Shown: piece by piece, positions 9,401 through 15,875 of the stretch
Layout: each line of letters starts with the position of its first letter
How positions within the stretch are numbered: the stretch's first letter is position 1
Assembly: GCF_000802965.1 (NCBI RefSeq)
Contig: NZ_JSAK01000007.1
Coordinates: forward strand, 26,178 to 90,177
DNA from: Pseudomonas fluorescens
GTDB taxonomy: Bacteria; Pseudomonadota; Gammaproteobacteria; Pseudomonadales; Pseudomonadaceae
Length of the DNA: 64,000 nucleotides
Reading direction: 5' to 3'
Translations under genes and position numbers: made by a program
The notes under the pieces: generated by a model
Database searches by the model: none
What the model was told of the DNA's origin: nothing
The model's input: only the letters and a program-made list of their open reading frames with translations

Positions 9401-10711
9401 GTTGGTCTCGCTGATTTCGTAATCCGGCTTGTGGTGCTGCTTGGCCATTTCATCCATGAGGGTCTGGGCCATTTCGGTGGTGCCTTCGGTGGCAGCACCT
9501 TCAGCCACTGCCTTGCCCACCCCGGCCAAGGTCGGGAGTAAGCCAGCAGCGGCTTTGCCAGTCGCGGCCTTGGTCACACCACTCAGCAGGGAGTGCAAAC
9601 CGGCGTATTCCAGCGCCGACTTGCCCGCACCGACCAAAAACGCGGTCTCCGGCGCATCGATGCCCTGTGACTGCAATTCCATCTGAGTCTCACCGGTGGA
9701 CTGCGCGTAGATGCTGCCCAGTGCCCCCAGTTTGGCCGCGTCTGCAAAGCCGAAGTTGGTAGCAGCGCCCGCCATGCCGCGCGCGGCCATCTGCCGGGCC
9801 TGCCCAACGGCCAACGAGCCGCCCATGTTGCGCATGGCTGCCTTGCCAATGCCTGCCAGGACTTCTTTGCCGAGCAGCGCCACACCGCCGGTGCCCAGTG
9901 CGGTCACACCGTCGATCGCCAATTGCGGAGCGAACTCACCCAGCGCCTCGATGGCGTACAGGCCTGCGTCTGCCAAGCCATGCACGTCTTCGTAGGTACC
10001 TACGGTGGCTGGGTTGCGCATCGCTTCCACGAGGTTGCTGGCAATCCCCTCCTCGCCATACTTGGCTACTGCATCGATGCCGGTCAGCTCGCCGAACGCG
10101 TTGATGAAGCCGAAGAAGGTTGCCTGCGTGTTGTCGGTGCCACGGCCAACCGCCCGACCAACGAGTTCGTGATCGAGTACCTGGTCGCCGAAGCCCCGTT
10201 CGTTTTTGTCGCCCCGCGGGTCACGGATGGCCTTCAGGGCATCGATTCGCGAACCCAGCGTGCCGTTGCGCAGGCCATCGTTCAGCCGTTCCAGTCGCTG
10301 AAAACGGGCATCGTCGGCGGCCTGGAGGAACTCGGGATGGTTGGACAAGGCAGTGCCTTGGTTCCCGGTCAGTGCTCGCGCGCCGGCCAGATACTCCGCC
10401 TGCCCGGTGCCGCCGGCAATCTTCGAGGACATGCCGGATGCCAGCCCTGCCCCCAACAGCTCGGCTTCGAACGAAGGGCCGGTGCCCTTTGGATCACGCA
10501 TCGGCTGGATCTGCCGGCCGTAGGTTTCGCGGGGGTCTGCCTCGCCGAGCTTGTAGCCTTCCGCGCTCGCCAACTCGGTCGCGTCCAAGGCCTGCGACCA
10601 ACCCGGCTGGTTGGCTTTCTTCTCAGGGGCATCCGCGCCGTACAGACGATGGCCGACGCCATGCTCGTCATAGAAGGTATCCGCGTCGTACCACTCATTT
10701 CTGTTAGGCAT
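3407..10711 (-). CDS. Giant internal virion (polyvalent) protein with nuclease-like and zinc-peptidase motifs
   Basis: 2434 residues, the largest gene in the window, placed where T7-like phages encode the ejected internal core proteins. Residues 1-95 look like a staphylococcal-nuclease domain: D9/D11 (DADT), R22 (HRLYG), D27 and E30 (ADAPE), R66 (TYGRQ) and an EAELLGAGLAS segment match the order of SNase active-site and core elements. Residues about 235-330 are hydrophobic and alanine/glycine rich, suitable for membrane contact. A zincin motif H1629-E-L-G-H1633 with a downstream E1670-W-F-A-D suggests a metallopeptidase. The last about 330 residues, with two hydrophobic stretches (TVLAFSGVASIPELALPLV; AIIFGIAVMPLAAASL), resemble the LPD38-type end of polyvalent phage proteins. 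It probably enters the cell with the DNA. The start is supported because the nuclease domain begins at residue 6. The large plus-strand open frames across it are antisense shadows. Confidence 0.85.
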   Translation of the reverse strand: MPNRNEWYDADTFYDEHGVGHRLYGADAPEKKANQPGWSQALDATELASAEGYKLGEADPRETYGRQIQPMRDPKGTGPSFEAELLGAGLASGMSSKIAGGTGQAEYLAGARALTGNQGTALSNHPEFLQAADDARFQRLERLNDGLRNGTLGSRIDALKAIRDPRGDKNERGFGDQVLDHELVGRAVGRGTDNTQATFFGFINAFGELTGIDAVAKYGEEGIASNLVEAMRNPATVGTYEDVHGLADAGLYAIEALGEFAPQLAIDGVTALGTGGVALLGKEVLAGIGKAAMRNMGGSLAVGQARQMAARGMAGAATNFGFADAAKLGALGSIYAQSTGETQMELQSQGIDAPETAFLVGAGKSALEYAGLHSLLSGVTKAATGKAAAGLLPTLAGVGKAVAEGAATEGTTEMAQTLMDEMAKQHHKPDYEISETNIIDAGLKGAVAGAGVKGAVSTVGGVASAADYTGQANDNVTATAAEPLKDLHAQIQQIPEGQLRHFTAENADAAMQVAQKAGKVARVIDGGHVQVANTQAELDAAPVAPTEADNQRLLGFAQTKAEAMADPAGAVVVQAHTADGAVVGEQLVGKSMAAQVAERYKQQFPEASIVETTPEQVIARRTEEGKIEQAAKAKAAPRDMSEDLAQAAELGIDLKHYVKTGLGEAVLDRAKGGLKASVPGNKQRRLDSLEPLAELLDVPPAELTREYYDSRSVIRGRDLLHDRFNELVTDKFGSPAAFAKAVDQLPATEAQKIQRAFELKHEGGVALGALREAIKTRSSTPTALPTPAVDLDSAPPAAAQKAQPDVIRDAVFNTPLLRRLIATPEGEVGNRDHIESAIEKQPNGERVLLEQTLKNMDIDVGGKNRESFLSLLHDAVAEKAAYGIGKSRMDDSDEEGTHETVGTVEFDPSVLDSEDARLLQLVAATPLSDKAKNGWPSGVSLYMEALAKIVKAGEPEAVPVLSEQESSTLRTARQLGGLINAAVQLDPRMEAGPLINAVAKAAGVTDELMTKAAGQSLDVARGMQQLVKNTDGRAARGLLTVLSRQNDLAATDQENLQATMKALATNPDGAIRGLVDTLQRMASTTALDDLSLVTLYEDQSSGERQLTATTKGHDAGRGDSVAVNEHEGMILGEQAGSDATFFGRMSALAVRGWTLAVLPSAEQLKALEFGNALAKTITQRFAGKNLLALPMFDGTMFGRVIDAVGLANFAQGGERPPSNPAEAAANLLENITRLMTGAQNSHDALGDTPRAVVRKIPDDLVIFVDPVTGGAVTFGEALADRRAESNAKLRQAEVQKRLDTLSNEIDTLADDLADAASEFEVHAADSMHLPSVREAITLWRQMLTGAKYMTAEGRQVYYRKPDRKVNAPLRAAVDQLGRLKAGKGSVDEAFNQYKALLGERSRLAKESAQLAADGAKREAPTDEQIVAAKLGDEATPRAIENTLRGGQRTAGIQQDPDSVDTPGRGASSLNDIDPEFNVYDQGPLSRFGDEAIGDLEDRMQDARLEALIAEAKAPGTLASTKSPTERPKVLTAKQAPDRVADTRFRDLINQLRKVGVPLPELRVMVLGKGATVDSEIRRLDLDDSAAHRVRDSALSGDSFYFMQDGVAHLVVAERQGAMARAHQLADLAHELGHVVKDTVWNDLQTEHHDELLAAIKADVGVDANEHLQHEWFADQFAKAVMENADTLTKEDAGLINQVLVSLLKHLKKVWTTLIGTSAETNPAFRNFAKSLFAGQYEAVKSPGPLVGGTVQEARRSVQWNVVRYASGTQDVRAATAQTQLLKTRANAFWKKGVLPQAAPLFSMVYSRIARYNETLSRALFQPANAAPSVLGQSWEQRSRAIKGRMMSQVDALLGALHSEHKGSRAERDLAVQAAFEDAYTGRPTTAGGQKIRTVIDALVAEAKRSGLRSVDLGQNFAPVAFDRKMVGDRQPEFSQLLADKLKLEPTEVRQMVDRILHGPGVLEGVIAPGLPVGVHQTTRQLVEAVGLDQLMKGGWLLKKHDAALFHWVDGVGKRAAWESVFGGPVAGEFESVDGKVRPKFGPNTKFHALLDEVRKDHGEPAAQEVMALVNGALGRHPAGQSMPSWWRNTQEFITGWVGMTVLAFSGVASIPELALPLVRGGGKVGIADAVGDYRQAKQLARDMGIVLSEASEQVMWQMTGEQYQSSTISKMQSWFFRLNGNEAIVRTSRTLATSIGVRYLLNAAANNDNAALNQLNIDAGSVLAWDAAGRPAWSPELAPDQQAVAAKMGEALNQFVNEATLNPSKFQATHWGNNPYLKMAWHLKHFLYTYGDTVLGGMYREMRQRWKHLDPKQFGQAVAIAMPAIIFGIAVMPLAAASLELRDWLRRLNGRPGEEYADSLEYLSATFSRAGGLGPLEFLSNLRQQQEWGMSIWGSISPVAGKVDMLFGAQDDGEKLRQMIPIWSQNKTLFGALK

Positions 10712-10712
10712 G

Positions 10713-10763
10713 AAAAAACCCCGTGTTAGATGCTGGTCAGTATATCACCGGCACACGGGGTTT
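10713..10763 (-). promoter_or_regulatory. Hairpin with U-run directly before the giant gene start
   Basis: An 11-bp perfect inverted repeat (AAACCCCGTGT at 10716-10726 and ACACGGGGTTT at 10753-10763) is followed on the minus strand by six T and then the ATG at 10711. It looks like a terminator for the upstream gene, but the only Shine-Dalgarno-like bases (GGGG) lie in its stem. It may limit both read-through and translation of the giant gene. Confidence 0.55.
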
Positions 10764-10781
10764 AATCGCATTGCGTTTACC
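10761..10781 (-). promoter_or_regulatory. Operator-promoter 2 (giant virion gene)
   Basis: Core CGCATTGCG at 10767-10775; on the minus strand GTAAACGCAATGCGATTAAA, with GATTAAA as a possible -10 box. It lies between the stop of the 573-residue gene (10777) and the giant gene start (10711), overlapping the last codons of the former and the hairpin arm. Confidence 0.6.
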
Positions 10782-12498
10782 TTGGCATAGTACGCCCCAG
10801 CGACATGGCCGAGCTTTCGCCAAGCTCGCGTTGCTGCACTGCGTTGATAGCCCACTGGTGCCGCTGATCGTCCGTCATCACCTGCCCGTTGGCCCCGCTG
10901 CTCATCGCCGGGTCATTGACCAGCTTGGAGTACAGCTCCAGGTCGTCGATCTTCGAGGCGGCATCGGCGAAACGTGCCAGCCCGGTGGACTGCCCGTTAT
11001 TAGCCATGGTCTGCAAGGTCGACATCAACGCCGCCTGCGCTCGCGGATCGCTGGCCACCCGAGCCTTGATCTCCGGCGGCAGGTTACGCAACTGGGCCGT
11101 CAAATGGGCCTTGGTGACCGGCATGTCCGTCTTGCCGGTCTTGGAATTCTTGATCTTCGGCAGCTCAACAACGCCGGTTGCGTCTTTCTCGAATGCGTCC
11201 CACGCCTTTTGGCTGGCCTCCTGGGCTTTCACCTGCGCGGCCGGCGCACCAGCCGCGTTGCTCAGGTACTGCGCACCGGACTGGGTACTACGCGACCGCT
11301 CGATCGCATCGGCTTGCGCGCCGAACATGGCGTTGCCGCGTGCCTGATAGCCCGGTTTGACCGACGCTGTGGCACGCATCTTCTCGTGTAGGCCGCCGGG
11401 ACCGTCCAGCCCTTGGCTCAGGGATTTGATCTCCTTATCCAACCGCTGTGCTTCTTTCTGATCCGCCAACGAAACCCCGCCTTGGGCACCGCCGAGGCTG
11501 GCATTGGGCGTCGTCAGCCAGTCGCCAAATGACTGCTCTTTGGGTGCTTGGGTATCGAGCCCGGCGGTCAATGCTTCGCGTTGGGTTTTCAGTTCGGTGA
11601 GACGGGCTTCGGATTTGCTCAGCTCATTGCTGAGCGCCGCAACGTCCGCATCGGTGCCTTTGGCGGCACGAACACCGCTGTCGACATAGCCGCGGGTGTC
11701 GGTGGCCGCCTTTTCGGTCTGCGTTTTGGCCAGGAAATCAGCCTGGCGTTCGGAGATCAGGTGTGGATTCAACAGGGCCAAGGCCGCGTTGTCGAAGCTG
11801 ATAGCCGTGACATCGGTGTCTTTCGCCGAGCCGTTCGCCGTCGCCGGTGCACCGCCAGCTTTGATCGGCTGGCCTTCCATGTCATGGCCGTCAACCAACG
11901 GAACAAGGCCCTTCGGCGTGGCTACCGCACGCACGTCGGTGTAGTTGCCTTTGCCGTACCGCTCAGGCGCCAGATAGGCCAGCAACTTACCGGCATCCTT
12001 GTCCAGCCCAGAGTCGCGCAGACGCTGGTTGATCTCCTCGGGAGTGCCCCGCAGTTGCCCATCTGGACTGTACATGGCAGTCATGACTGCTTGCTGGGTA
12101 CGCTGCATCTGTGCGGCCAACTTCGAGTCTTTGTAGGTTTCTTCAGAAATATTGATCCGGCGAGTGTCGTTGGCTACCGATGCCGCCTGATTGGCGAGCG
12201 CGCCACGCTGGTAGCGATCCCGTGAGGCCAGTTCATTTTTAGCCTGCGTCGAATTGACATCGAACTGACGTTGGTTCTCCCCCAGCGTTGCGTTGTACTG
12301 GCGTTTTTCCTCACCAAATTTGTCTTGGTTAAACGAGTACATGCTGTCCCACTGGCTGTCTGCCTTGGCGTCACGCTCGCGCTGGTAATCTTCCTGCCGG
12401 CGGGCACGCTTCTCGCCCTCCACGGTTTTGTAGAGGTCGAGCCCCGACTGAACACCTTGGTTCAGCCCGGCGAGCAACCCACTTAACGAATCAGACAT
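10777..12498 (-). CDS. Predicted internal virion/ejection protein, coiled-coil
   Basis: 573 residues. The first 150 are highly charged and helical (EGEKRARRQEDYQRERDAK; FGEEKRQYNATLGENQRQF), giving strong coiled-coil potential, and a second coiled-coil lies near residues 280-310 (ALSNELSKSEARLTELKTQ). It has no signal peptide or membrane segment. Its place between two smaller virion proteins and the giant protein matches the T7 gp14-gp15-gp16 order, so I infer a role as the second component of an internal core or ejection channel. There is no sequence motif for an enzyme. It is 14 bp downstream of the 177-residue gene. Confidence 0.6.
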   Translation of the reverse strand: MSDSLSGLLAGLNQGVQSGLDLYKTVEGEKRARRQEDYQRERDAKADSQWDSMYSFNQDKFGEEKRQYNATLGENQRQFDVNSTQAKNELASRDRYQRGALANQAASVANDTRRINISEETYKDSKLAAQMQRTQQAVMTAMYSPDGQLRGTPEEINQRLRDSGLDKDAGKLLAYLAPERYGKGNYTDVRAVATPKGLVPLVDGHDMEGQPIKAGGAPATANGSAKDTDVTAISFDNAALALLNPHLISERQADFLAKTQTEKAATDTRGYVDSGVRAAKGTDADVAALSNELSKSEARLTELKTQREALTAGLDTQAPKEQSFGDWLTTPNASLGGAQGGVSLADQKEAQRLDKEIKSLSQGLDGPGGLHEKMRATASVKPGYQARGNAMFGAQADAIERSRSTQSGAQYLSNAAGAPAAQVKAQEASQKAWDAFEKDATGVVELPKIKNSKTGKTDMPVTKAHLTAQLRNLPPEIKARVASDPRAQAALMSTLQTMANNGQSTGLARFADAASKIDDLELYSKLVNDPAMSSGANGQVMTDDQRHQWAINAVQQRELGESSAMSLGRTMPR

Positions 12499-12511
12499 GT
12501 CGTACCCCTAA

Positions 12512-13045
12512 TCACATCATCATGGCGGCAATTGCCGCCGTGGCAGCCAGGGACGCGCCCGCCTGCATGTTGTTGTTCTTCGTCGTGGCCTTCTGCTGCG
12601 TGTACACGCTCTGGTTCGCCGTATCCGCGCTGGTTCGCGCACTTTCCAGTCCGGAAGCCGAACTGTAGGTGCCCAGTGCCTGCTTGCGGATCGTGCCACC
12701 GACGTTCATCAAACCCGCCAAGGTCTGGGTACGGTTGTCCCGGTCCGTCACGATGGCGTTGTTGCCCGCCGACAGCTGAGACAGCGAGCCCGACAACGCA
12801 TTCTGGCGAGCTTCGCCTGCCGCCTGATCAGGTGTGGTCGTGGTGCCATAGCGCTCGCGCATTCGTGACAACGAAGCTCGTGCGGACACCGCATCCGTCC
12901 CCGCGCGATCCATGGCCTGGCCAACGGTCGAATCACTCAGCGAGGCAATCGTGGTCTGTTCCAACGGGCGAAACTGCTGGAGGTAGCGGTCGAACTCCTC
13001 TTTGGAGATCGTCGCCAGCTCGTCGGCAAGGGGTGTGGTACTCAT
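12512..13045 (-). CDS. Predicted small internal virion protein, paralogue of its neighbour
   Basis: 177 residues, helical, Ala/Ser/Thr rich, ending in a short hydrophobic tail (AGASLAATAAIAAMMM) that could insert in a membrane. It is similar in layout to the next gene upstream (13056-13712): both share a K-(E/D)-x-x-x-x-Y-x-x-x-(F/Y)-x-PLE segment near the N-terminus, an RD(N/D)-x-R-x-x-x-L-x-G-x-x-x-V repeat in the middle and a hydrophobic C-terminus, so they look like tandem duplicates. Position matches T7 gp14, which forms a pore in the outer membrane; that role is inferred from context. Confidence 0.55.
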   Translation of the reverse strand: MSTTPLADELATISKEEFDRYLQQFRPLEQTTIASLSDSTVGQAMDRAGTDAVSARASLSRMRERYGTTTTPDQAAGEARQNALSGSLSQLSAGNNAIVTDRDNRTQTLAGLMNVGGTIRKQALGTYSSASGLESARTSADTANQSVYTQQKATTKNNNMQAGASLAATAAIAAMMM

Positions 13046-13055
13046 GGGCTACTCC

Positions 13056-13712
13056 TTACCGAAACATGGGTTGGACGCGGCTGGCCAGGAACCGCTGCGT
13101 GTTGTTCAAGCTGGCCGGAGACTGCTGCGTGTTGCCAGCAGGCGACTGCTGTGGAGTAGTGGTCACCGGAGTTGCGCCGCCTTTCGACATCCCGTAATAC
13201 GTCAGTCCTGCTCCCGCCAAGGTGCCCGCAGCACCGGCATACGCCGCCTGATTGCTCAACTCGGCCTCTTGCTTCGTCATCTGCGTGCGGACGGTGTCAA
13301 TCGCTGCACTGGTTTGGCTGCGCGCGGCGGTGGACAAGCTGGTGCCCGCATCCGCGGTGACCCCAAGACCCACACCAAGCGCACTCAGGCGTCCGTCATC
13401 GCGGGTGCGCACCGCTTTGGCCGTTGCATCGTTGCGCGCCGAAGCCACCGCGCCGCCAATCGCGGCCGTGTCCACCGGGGCAGAACTCAGGGCCATACGC
13501 TGGAGGCCTGGAGTGGCTTCACGCATACCGGCACTGCCCGCCTGCGCGGACAGTCGGGACGAATAATCACGGCCTGCTTCGTCGGCAAACTGGCCTTCAA
13601 GCGGCGCGTACGTCGAGCGGTAGTAGTTGATCTGGTCCTTGGCCAACGCCGTCTGGATTTTTTCCCCTTCAGACACCTCAACGGCATCGGGTTTATCGGG
13701 TTCGCTGCTCAT
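13056..13712 (-). CDS. Predicted internal virion protein, paralogue of its neighbour
   Basis: 218 residues. Residues 19-45 (KIQTALAKDQINYYRSTYAP) and the centre (RDDGRLSALGVGLGVTADAG) align by eye with the following gene. A hydrophobic, Gly/Ala-rich stretch (AAYAGAAGTLAGAGLTYYG) lies near residue 165, followed by a Gln/Pro/Asn-rich disordered tail. There is no recognisable catalytic motif. The stop overlaps the acetyltransferase-like gene start region by 4 bp (13709-13712), which places it in the same late operon. Probably a minor virion or ejection protein. Confidence 0.5.
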   Translation of the reverse strand: MSSEPDKPDAVEVSEGEKIQTALAKDQINYYRSTYAPLEGQFADEAGRDYSSRLSAQAGSAGMREATPGLQRMALSSAPVDTAAIGGAVASARNDATAKAVRTRDDGRLSALGVGLGVTADAGTSLSTAARSQTSAAIDTVRTQMTKQEAELSNQAAYAGAAGTLAGAGLTYYGMSKGGATPVTTTPQQSPAGNTQQSPASLNNTQRFLASRVQPMFR

Positions 13713-14125
13713 GACCGGACCTCTTTGGTGAACTTGAACTCGGCTAATTCATAGCCGAGCATGGGGGCCAGTCGGAGCCAGCCACGGCGTTGGGTGCCGA
13801 AGGTCAGGCGGGTACAGCCCCGCTCGCCAGCTTGCAGTTCGCACTCGGCCAGCCCACGCTGCAAGGTGTCGCGGGCAGCTCCGGGGCGCACATAGGCATG
13901 CCATACGTGCAGGGCATCACCGTTGACTTTGGTGGTGAACAGTCCCACCAGTTGCTGGTCCTCGACCATGACCGTCATCTGGGCATCGCCGCGCATCAAG
14001 GTGCCGTAAATATCCGGGGCGAAGTGCAAACGACCCTCGCGGGCCGTCAGTCGTTCGCAGGCTTCTTCCAGGAGCCAGTAATGCTCACGCAGCGCCTCGG
14101 CGCTGGTGACTTTTGCCACCTCCAT
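13709..14125 (-). CDS. GNAT-like virion-associated protein (T7 gp13-like position)
   Basis: 138 residues from MEVAKVTSAEALREHYWLLE. The fold pattern is that of a GNAT acyltransferase: a central QMTVMVEDQQLVGLFTTKV beta pair, VWHAYVRPGAARDTLQRGLA around the acetyl-CoA binding loop, and a C-terminal RLTFGTQRRGWLRLAPMLGY. The RxxGxG/A loop is weak, so catalytic activity is uncertain. T7 gp13 and its relatives are GNAT-like proteins at the same place in the virion gene order. I reject a longer frame starting at 14251 because it overlaps the upstream gene by 126 bp, while the ATG at 14125 gives a tight ATGA overlap. Confidence 0.6.
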   Translation of the reverse strand: MEVAKVTSAEALREHYWLLEEACERLTAREGRLHFAPDIYGTLMRGDAQMTVMVEDQQLVGLFTTKVNGDALHVWHAYVRPGAARDTLQRGLAECELQAGERGCTRLTFGTQRRGWLRLAPMLGYELAEFKFTKEVRS

Positions 14126-14742
14126 CAGATCCCCCCATAACGTACTTTGCGCACCACCGGCGATTGCTGGGCCTTCGAGGTGCGCATCGCCTGGGCTTTT
14201 TCTGCGTTGGCCATGCTGGAATACACCGAGGCCAGTTGCAGGTCGCCCCACGACACATTAGGCATGGCCAGCAATACCGCCTGCGCACCAAACAAAATGC
14301 CGTTGCGGTGCATGGCGAACAGCTCGTCCGGCAGTTCAGTCAGTTCATTACCCGGGGCCACGGCGACGTGCATCACCAGGCCGTTGCGCAGGTAGGTTTC
14401 AGTCGGGATCACATCGAGCTGGGCAACCGCCGAAGCACCAAGAATCGCATAGCCACGTGGGGTGCCAGTGCCATCAGTGATGTTGCGCTCGCTGATCGCT
14501 TCCAGCACCTTGCCGTCCAGTCGCGCCCAGAAGGTGCGGACAGGGAACGTACCTGCCGGGTATTCCAGCTCCACGTCGCGTTGGCCCTTGATCACCGGGG
14601 CCGGGTCGAGGGTCACTCGCCACGACTCGCTGTCGCGGTAGAACTCGGTGGCAGAGACGCGCAGTGCGCGCTCCACCAGAGTTTCCGGGCAACCCGGCGC
14701 CGCGATGAGGGTTTCGGCCAGTAGGCTTTCGAGGTAATTCAT
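14125..14742 (-). CDS. Head-tail connector/tail tubular-type protein
   Basis: 205 residues, start MNYLESLLAETLIAAPGCPE. The N-terminal helix pair followed by VERALRVSATEFYRDSESWR and a beta-rich middle (WRVTLDPAPVIKGQRDVELE) is the usual layout of podovirus head-tail adaptor or tubular A proteins, and it lies right after a DUF6682-like adaptor and before the internal virion proteins, as in T7-like gene orders. It overlaps both neighbours by 1-4 bp. No enzyme motif is seen. Function is inferred from size, layout and synteny. Confidence 0.5.
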   Translation of the reverse strand: MNYLESLLAETLIAAPGCPETLVERALRVSATEFYRDSESWRVTLDPAPVIKGQRDVELEYPAGTFPVRTFWARLDGKVLEAISERNITDGTGTPRGYAILGASAVAQLDVIPTETYLRNGLVMHVAVAPGNELTELPDELFAMHRNGILFGAQAVLLAMPNVSWGDLQLASVYSSMANAEKAQAMRTSKAQQSPVVRKVRYGGI

Positions 14743-15437
14743 GCCTTGGCCCGCACGTTCGGATTGACCACCGCTTCGTTCTGCGCCTTGGCGGCCAGCG
14801 AACCGGCAAACAAGGTGTAATGCGCGCTACTGCGTTCGCCGTTGCCGGCAAAATCGGCATCTTTCGAGTACGCCCGGAACAGCACGTAATCGAGCAGGAC
14901 GTTGGAATAGATGTCCGGGATGGAGATTGCCTGGCGATACGACGTCAGCACGTTCGGGTCACCCACGGCCACGACATCCGCCGGCGCACGGGAGATCACT
15001 GCCTCGATGGCACCGGTGCCGTCGTTACCTGGGAAAACATAGAAATTGGTCGGGTCCACGTCATCGAAACAGAAGTGCTTGACCTCTTTGGCGTAAGTAA
15101 ACACCGACGGGTCATGCCACGACGGGTGCTGCGAATCGAGGACCTCACGGTCCACTACCCGAGCCGCCCGGGTACCCACACGAGGCGTGGTGACTGGGGT
15201 TTTCAGGTTGCGCATCACCCGCAGCAGCGCCAAGCCACCGGCACCAATACTCTGGAGCGTGCCTTGTGTGAGGGTCAGTGCCACGTTGACGGCGGTTGCG
15301 CTCGGCTTATAGATCGCCACTTCGCGCTGGCCGTCATTCAGCCACTGGAGCATTTCACTGAACGGCCAACGAACGCCCGTGGTGTCCTGCACAATCGTCT
15401 GTGCTCGGGTGATGATGTCGCTGGCCAGAATAGTCAT
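14739..15437 (-). CDS. Phage adaptor protein, DUF6682-like
   Basis: 232 residues. The N-terminus DIITRAQTIVQDTTGVRWPF followed by EMLQWLNDGQREVAIYKPSA is the hallmark of a connector family in which a short helical domain precedes a beta sandwich (DUF6682-like). The central part (YVFPGNDGTGAIEAVISRAP) and the end with YSNVLLDYVLFRAYSKDA also fit. Such proteins sit at the portal vertex between portal and tail tube. It is 3 bp from the preceding small gene and overlaps the next by 4 bp. Confidence 0.65.
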   Translation of the reverse strand: MTILASDIITRAQTIVQDTTGVRWPFSEMLQWLNDGQREVAIYKPSATAVNVALTLTQGTLQSIGAGGLALLRVMRNLKTPVTTPRVGTRAARVVDREVLDSQHPSWHDPSVFTYAKEVKHFCFDDVDPTNFYVFPGNDGTGAIEAVISRAPADVVAVGDPNVLTSYRQAISIPDIYSNVLLDYVLFRAYSKDADFAGNGERSSAHYTLFAGSLAAKAQNEAVVNPNVRAKA

Positions 15438-15439
15438 GC

Positions 15440-15823
15440 TTAGACCTCAGGTTCTGCTTGGATCAATGCCCAAGCTTCGTCGCGCAGGGCTTCGGTCACG
15501 CCTTTGCCGGCTTTGCCGCGCAACGGGGTCAGTTTCGGCTCGCCGGTCACCGCGAACAGTTTCGCGTCACCTTCGACCATCAATTCTTTGATTGCAGCGA
15601 CCACCAGCTCAAGCGCCGGGGCTTCCACAAGTTCTTTAACGAGCTCTTTCACCGGCTCTTTGGCAGCGCCGGTTTCGGCAGCTTCGTCATACAGGCGAGC
15701 GCCACGGGTCAAAGCAGGGCCGATCAGCGACTCTCGGATCGGTCGCGGGACACCGGGCTGGAACAGTGCGGAAACGCCGTTGTTGGCAATCACCATCTGC
15801 TCATCGGAAACGTAAAGGTCCAT
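15440..15823 (-). CDS. Small conserved virion-region protein, function unknown
   Basis: 127 residues starting MDLYVSDEQMVIANNGVSAL. It has a repetitive charged helix (EPVKELVKELVEAPALELVV) and a C-terminal RDEAWALIQAEPEV. Podoviruses often carry a small protein between capsid and adaptor genes with a role in head completion or decoration; here this is only positional. A strong hairpin terminator (15833-15861) separates it from the capsid gene, so its expression should be lower than that of capsid. Confidence 0.4.
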   Translation of the reverse strand: MDLYVSDEQMVIANNGVSALFQPGVPRPIRESLIGPALTRGARLYDEAAETGAAKEPVKELVKELVEAPALELVVAAIKELMVEGDAKLFAVTGEPKLTPLRGKAGKGVTEALRDEAWALIQAEPEV

Positions 15824-15832
15824 CTGTTTCTC

Positions 15833-15861
15833 CTAAAAAGGAGTGGTCCCGAAGGACCACC
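15833..15861 (-). terminator. UUCG-loop terminator/attenuator after capsid gene
   Basis: On the minus strand GTGGTCC-TTCG-GGACCAC (7-bp stem with a stable UUCG tetraloop, 15843-15860) is followed by TCCTTTTT. It lies 15 bp after the capsid stop, and the T tract ends 10 bp before the next start. It likely sets a high ratio of capsid to downstream head and tail proteins. Confidence 0.75.
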
Positions 15862-15875
15862 CAAACCCCGTTTCG

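Noticed and set aside
14126..14251. Longer start for the GNAT-like gene
   Set aside because: It would overlap the connector gene by 126 bp; the ATG at 14125 gives the usual ATGA overlap.
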